Shown piece after piece: positions 7,643-11,245 of a stretch of DNA of 11,245 bases. The stretch comes from an uncultured Christensenella sp. (lineage in GTDB: Bacteria; Bacillota; Clostridia; Christensenellales; UBA3700). The notes beneath the pieces were generated by a model. It worked only from the letters and a program-made list of their open reading frames with translations. It did not search any database and was not told where the DNA came from. The DNA is taken from contig CAJTZR010000049.1 in NCBI GenBank assembly GCA_910584035.1, positions 1,536 through 12,780 on the forward strand. Reading direction: 5' to 3'. Both the position numbers and the translations under genes were made by a program. Numbering within the stretch: position 1 is the first letter of the stretch; each line of letters begins with the position of its first letter.

Positions 7643-7913
7643 TTACTTTCCTTTTAAATTAAATCTTATTTAAATTTGTAAATTAATTGAGTTTTATTAA
7701 ATTTGATATTGCTCATTTAACAAAATCCACTACTTTTTACTTAAAATCAACCCCAACAAATTAGTAAAAAATATATTAATTTAACCAATTATCTTGAGTA
7801 TTACCCAACTTGCTATTGTCGCATTAATTATAATATTATAGTTTAAAAAACATTTTTGTATTTTATTAATATTATACTTTAAAAGCAATTTTTTTATTTT
7901 ATTAATATTTCAA
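7643..7913. other. AT-rich intergenic spacer between the U32 gene and mutS2
   Basis: These 271 bases contain almost only A and T and no plausible gene. The half next to the U32 stop holds a 36-bp tandem duplication. Further along lie a 6-bp hairpin with one G-U pair (7794-7808) and an 8-bp inverted repeat (7734-7741 with 7763-7770, loop 21 containing a G4 run on the minus strand). Neither is followed by a T-run typical of an intrinsic terminator. Three TATAAT hexamers occur on the minus strand (7827-7832, 7835-7840, 7871-7876), none with a good -35 partner. mutS2 probably has its promoter somewhere here, but I cannot place it. Confidence 0.6.
7835..7906 (-). repeat. Imperfect tandem duplication, two 36-bp units
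   Basis: The units 7835-7870 and 7871-7906 align without gaps and match at 31 of 36 positions. Both begin (plus strand) with ATTATA and end with TATTTTATTAAT. The array starts 7 bases beyond the U32 stop codon, inside its 3' untranslated region and upstream of mutS2. Each unit carries TATAAT on the minus strand. Confidence 0.8.
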
Positions 7914-10214
7914 TTATTTTGTAGCAGTTTTAAAATGCCCTTTAGTTAACTTTATATCTTTATTGTAAAAACTAATTGAATTATTAAAATAATCATTTAT
8001 AATTTGCGTCTGGCTATCAAAATTTGTCACATCAATACACGCAGTGCATTTATTAGGCAGTTGATTTTTTTCTATGTAGTGGCAACTACTATTAAGCATT
8101 TCAAAGTAACAATTTACAACTTTAATTCGTCTAACTTTATACTCTCCATACCTATCACTAAGCATGTATTCTTTATACTTACAATCACCACAACTACAAC
8201 TTGTAAAATGTTGAATTGGGCAGTGACAAAAATTCATAACTGGCAAATATCCAAATGCAAAAACTGAAGACGGAATATTCAAATTTTCAATTTCTTGCTT
8301 CGTTAATTCTGAACTTACTACAAAACACTTTAAACCAAGAATTTCTACACTATCACTATTATATAAATTCAATCCAATACCACCAATAATAGGTCTGCCA
8401 CTAATTACAGCAAGATAATAAGAGTAATAATTATCCGCATAAATTCCAACATTTTTTGGTATGTTTTCCAGCATTTTCATTATAACTTTCAAATCAGCTT
8501 TCATTGCTATTTTTGGTAGCTTAATATAGAGATTGTTATATTTTTCGGCATATTTTAGAATAATTCCTTCAAAATTATTATAATTTATGACGATTTTTAT
8601 AATACTTTTGCAATTTATACTATCTAAATCAATTTTATCCGCAATTACAATATTGCTATTTGACTTGCTTATTATATTATATTTTTCACTAAATTTAGAT
8701 AAATTTTCACTAGCAATTTCTTTTTTAATTTTACTCAAATCATTGGCAAAATTCTCTCTATTGATATTTATAATTTGCTTTTCAAGGTATGTAATAAAAT
8801 TTCGTCTTACACTATTTACAACACTTTTTGGAACAAATAAATCACCTACTATTTGCACATTAATATTCTCAAATTCAAAAGCTGTTCCACCCGTTTTATT
8901 CAATTGAGCAATAACTTCAGAACTTGTTGTTTTTACATTTTGAGCAAGAGTAATTTCACAATTTTCCTCATAGCAAATATCAATATTTTTATATTTTGCA
9001 CAAAGTGCAATATTGCCCTCTTGAACATTTGCAGTTATGCCAACTTTTATTTTTGGCAAAACACTTTCCGCATATTTTTTTACCAAGCTACTATCAAGTG
9101 TTATGTGAACACTATCTTTACTTTCATATTTTACCCTGCTAAATAAACTATATATATTTTCTGTAACATTGATTATTGAAACCTCAAAACCGCCAACTTC
9201 TCTATTTTCTCTAAATATCTTTAAGCCATCACCGTTTTTAAGTTCAAAATTACTCTTTATTTTTATTTTATAGTTATCTTTAAACTTTTCACAAGATATT
9301 ATTTCACCTATACTCTCACCTATATGATTTTGTGCTTTTGGAAAGATAATTTGGTTTTTTGCAGTGTTCGCATAACCTCTACTAAAACCGCCACGATTGA
9401 AAACTCTTTTCATTTCACTATAATCCAAACTATCAATGCTTTCACCCAAAACAGCTTTAGCATACTTTGCCGTTATTAAACCAACATACTCTGCGGACTT
9501 TAATCGCCCTTCAATTTTTAGCGAATTGACACCACAATCTTCAAGCTGTTTTATATATTCTATAAGGCATTGGTCTTTTGGTGAAATTAAATATCCATTA
9601 CTATTTGTTAAATCTTGAGAATACTCTTTTCTGCAAGGTTGCAAACACAAACCTCGATTACCACTATTACCAGTTGCAATACTAGACAACAAACACTGCC
9701 CAGAAAAAGCAACACACAAGGCACCGTGTACAAAATATTCAATTTCAAGTTTTGTATTATCTCTAATGTCTTTTATATCCTCAAAAGTGCATTCTCTTGC
9801 CAAAACTACCCTTGTAAAGCCTAATTCTTGCAAAAATTTTGCACCTAAGTAATTATGAACGCCCATTTGAGTACTTGCGTGCAATGCAACTGATGGACAA
9901 AGTTTTTTTGCACGATTAACAACTGCTAAATCAGTTATTATAATTGCATCTACATTTGCTTTTTCAATACTGACAAGAATTTTGTCAAGCAATGGTAATT
10001 CTTTACTTTTTATCAAGGTATTAATTGTAACATATACTTTTACACCATATAAATGGCAAAAATCTACCCACTCTTTAATGTTATCGCAAGTAAAATTATC
10101 CGCTTTAAGCCGAGCATTAAATAGTTCCAACCCCAAATAGACAGCGTTCGCACGATTTGCCACCGCACTTTTCAACGCCACAATATTTCCAGCTGGGGAT
10201 AAAACTTCTAACAT
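7914..10214 (-). CDS. U32 family protein with DUF3656, RlhA-type rRNA hydroxylation factor
   Basis: A 766-aa protein. U32 proteins were named as peptidases, but characterised members are Fe-S RNA-hydroxylation factors: RlhA for C2501 of 23S rRNA and TrhP for tRNA U34. The N-terminal TIM-barrel-like domain opens with LEVLSPAGN (2-10) and carries the U32 signature around YFVHGALCVAFSGQC (160-174). It has four cysteines suited to a cluster (C167, C174, C190, C194) and SLKIEGR at 231-237. The middle (about 300-490) fits DUF3656, as in RlhA, making RlhA-like function likelier than TrhP-like. The C-terminal part contains a second set of nine cysteines (C663-C726). The protein is longer than E. coli RlhA (about 650 aa). 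The ATG at 10214 has GTGAGG 6 bases upstream. It lies between pheT and mutS2, a neighbourhood I recall from other clostridia. Substrate is inferred from family; many databases would call it a collagenase-like peptidase. Confidence 0.9.
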   Translation of the reverse strand: MLEVLSPAGNIVALKSAVANRANAVYLGLELFNARLKADNFTCDNIKEWVDFCHLYGVKVYVTINTLIKSKELPLLDKILVSIEKANVDAIIITDLAVVNRAKKLCPSVALHASTQMGVHNYLGAKFLQELGFTRVVLARECTFEDIKDIRDNTKLEIEYFVHGALCVAFSGQCLLSSIATGNSGNRGLCLQPCRKEYSQDLTNSNGYLISPKDQCLIEYIKQLEDCGVNSLKIEGRLKSAEYVGLITAKYAKAVLGESIDSLDYSEMKRVFNRGGFSRGYANTAKNQIIFPKAQNHIGESIGEIISCEKFKDNYKIKIKSNFELKNGDGLKIFRENREVGGFEVSIINVTENIYSLFSRVKYESKDSVHITLDSSLVKKYAESVLPKIKVGITANVQEGNIALCAKYKNIDICYEENCEITLAQNVKTTSSEVIAQLNKTGGTAFEFENINVQIVGDLFVPKSVVNSVRRNFITYLEKQIININRENFANDLSKIKKEIASENLSKFSEKYNIISKSNSNIVIADKIDLDSINCKSIIKIVINYNNFEGIILKYAEKYNNLYIKLPKIAMKADLKVIMKMLENIPKNVGIYADNYYSYYLAVISGRPIIGGIGLNLYNSDSVEILGLKCFVVSSELTKQEIENLNIPSSVFAFGYLPVMNFCHCPIQHFTSCSCGDCKYKEYMLSDRYGEYKVRRIKVVNCYFEMLNSSCHYIEKNQLPNKCTACIDVTNFDSQTQIINDYFNNSISFYNKDIKLTKGHFKTATK

Positions 10215-10249
10215 AATTACCTCACATTTTAATATAACAAACGCTTAAA

Positions 10250-10278
10250 GTAATAATTTGACACAAAATGCCTTACAA
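10250..10278 (-). promoter_or_regulatory. Possible promoter for the U32 gene
   Basis: On the minus strand TTGTAA (10278-10273) and TATTAC (10255-10250) are separated by exactly 17 bases, each four of six to the sigma-A consensus, giving a leader of roughly 30 bases before ATG 10214. It lies in the 171-base gap after pheT, which shows no clear terminator, so the U32 gene may also be reached by read-through from the pheT transcript. Confidence 0.3.
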
Positions 10279-10385
10279 TTTTTATTCACTTGAAAAAACA
10301 ATTCAATTTTAGTTTAATTACAGAGTTTTTATAGTTACACCATTTTATTGTGAATTTGTTACGTAATATAATTTTTGCAACATTA

Positions 10386-11245
10386 TCAACGTAATTTTGC
10401 ATTCAATTCATTGCCTAGCATTTTGATAATCTTATTCATTTTGCTATTAATTTCGTCATCAGTCATAGTTTTATCATAACTAGTAAACTCAAAATTTATA
10501 GCAACTGACTTATAACCACTTTCAATGCCTTTACCTCTATAAATATCAAATATTTTAACATTTGACAAAGTTTTACCAGCATATTTTGTAGCAATCGTAA
10601 TAATTTGTTCTGCTGTTACACTTTCCTCTACAACCACAGCCAAATCTCTTTCCACAGTTGGGAATTTTGGAATTGCCTTGAACTCATAGCTATCGTCAAA
10701 CAATTCATTCAACAAGTCAATATCAATCTCTGCAAAATAAATTTTGCATTTTATATCGTATTTTGCGGCAATATTAGGTCTTACCTCACCAAAAGTAGCA
10801 ACTAATTTGTCCTCAACCATAACATTTGCACTAATACCAGGGTGTAAATAACTATTTTCTGGACGTACATATTTTGCGTTAACTCCAAAATACTCAATGA
10901 TATTTTCAATTATACCTTTCAATGTATAAAAATCTTCATTATCACCATAGATACCCAATGCTAGTTTTTGTCTTTCAATAGGTTGCTCAGTCACTGGCAC
11001 AGCTTTAGGCATATAAGTATTTGCGATTTCAAAGAATCTTGCACTCTTGTTACCTCTTGTAATATTCTTTGCCATAATCTCAATCATACTATGAGCAAGA
11101 GTTGTACGCATAATTGACATATCCTCACCCAAAGGATTAAGCAATTTTACTGTATTTCTAAGTTTGTCATTTTCTGCAATCTCAAGCAACTCAAACATTT
11201 TAGGCGTTGTGAAAGAATACGAGTAAGTTTCGTTCATCCCCTCAC
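10386..11245 (-). CDS. pheT: Phenylalanyl-tRNA synthetase beta subunit, C-terminal part (cut by window edge)
   Basis: This is the last 286 or so residues of PheT, which is normally about 800 aa. The beta subunit pairs with PheS as an alpha2-beta2 tetramer that charges tRNA-Phe. Numbering from the first Met in view (11237), YSYSF (5-9), LLNPLGEDMSIMRTTL (32-47) and RFFEIANTY (67-75) belong to the catalytic-like B6/B7 region, which lost catalysis in this subunit but supports tRNA and alpha-subunit contacts. FPTVERDLAVVV (192-203) opens the anticodon-binding FDX-ACB ferredoxin-like domain, which runs to the TGA stop. The reading frame stays open to the window end (codons for Glu-Gly before that Met). 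The GTGAGGGG before it resembles a ribosome site, but family alignment makes the Met internal: a Gly-[ML]-x-E-x-x-[TS]YSF segment is typical here. pheS and the editing domain should lie just outside. Confidence 0.95.
   Translation of the reverse strand, partial: EGMNETYSYSFTTPKMFELLEIAENDKLRNTVKLLNPLGEDMSIMRTTLAHSMIEIMAKNITRGNKSARFFEIANTYMPKAVPVTEQPIERQKLALGIYGDNEDFYTLKGIIENIIEYFGVNAKYVRPENSYLHPGISANVMVEDKLVATFGEVRPNIAAKYDIKCKIYFAEIDIDLLNELFDDSYEFKAIPKFPTVERDLAVVVEESVTAEQIITIATKYAGKTLSNVKIFDIYRGKGIESGYKSVAINFEFTSYDKTMTDDEINSKMNKIIKMLGNELNAKLR

Noticed and set aside
7734..7770. 8-bp inverted repeat with a 21-base loop as a structured RNA or terminator
   Set aside because: The stem is A/T-dominated with a long loop and no supporting T-run; such matches are expected by chance in this composition.
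7794..7808. Short hairpin as a terminator of the U32 transcript
   Set aside because: It has only six pairs including one G-U, and no T-run immediately follows in the direction of transcription.
7827..7876. Three TATAAT hexamers as mutS2 promoters
   Set aside because: None has a recognisable -35 hexamer 16-18 bases upstream, and they lie about 185-235 bases from the mutS2 start in near-pure A/T sequence.
8587..8907. Open frame of 106 codons on the plus strand, hydrophobic translation
   Set aside because: It is antisense to the U32 gene. The Ile/Leu/Phe-rich product is what the complement of a Lys/Asn/Glu-rich AT-biased gene gives.
11235..11245. GTGAGGGG before an ATG at 11237 as a true gene start
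   Set aside because: The protein is the C-terminal third of PheT, and the frame is open upstream with the Gly-Met-x-Glu context expected inside PheT.
1..11245. Mollicute-like code with TGA as tryptophan
   Set aside because: TGA ends pheT and the cysteine desulfurase at the expected family lengths, and Trp is encoded by TGG.

Overview
The window is strongly AT-rich. Every convincing gene lies on the minus strand, so transcription runs from high to low coordinates. Family content and gene order point to a low-GC Firmicute, most likely an uncultured clostridial lineage: pheT, a long U32/DUF3656 protein, mutS2, a cysteine desulfurase and a rhodanese-less thiI. Purine-rich Shine-Dalgarno sequences precede most starts. 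TGA ends two genes and TGG encodes Trp, so the standard bacterial code applies. This is mostly a conserved housekeeping stretch; I see no phage, IS element, CRISPR array, tRNA or rRNA.

Layout in transcription order. (1) 11245-10386: the C-terminal third of pheT, cut by the window edge. (2) 10214-7914: a 766-aa U32 family protein of the RlhA type, after a 171-base gap with a possible promoter. (3) 7913-7643: a 271-base very AT-rich spacer holding an imperfect 36-bp tandem duplication. (4) 7642-3664: a tightly overlapped trio, mutS2, a small two-helix membrane protein of unknown function, and a NifS/IscS-type cysteine desulfurase. The junctions are a 1-base TAATG and a 4-base ATGA overlap. (5) 3541-2369: thiI, 122 bases downstream with its own possible promoter. 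(6) 2253-88: a 721-aa membrane-anchored, probably extracytoplasmic, metallophosphoesterase fused to a seven-repeat PQQ-type beta-propeller.

How the genes fit together: the first five recognised proteins all act on translation. PheT charges tRNA-Phe, the U32 protein is likely a 23S rRNA hydroxylation factor, MutS2 acts on collided ribosomes, and the desulfurase feeds sulfur to ThiI for 4-thiouridine in tRNA and possibly for thiamine. The two loci least explained by known biology are the acidic-linker membrane protein between mutS2 and the desulfurase, and the phosphoesterase/propeller fusion, whose first metal motif reads D-T-E instead of D-x-H. I found no clear undescribed multi-gene system; these two proteins are the best leads.
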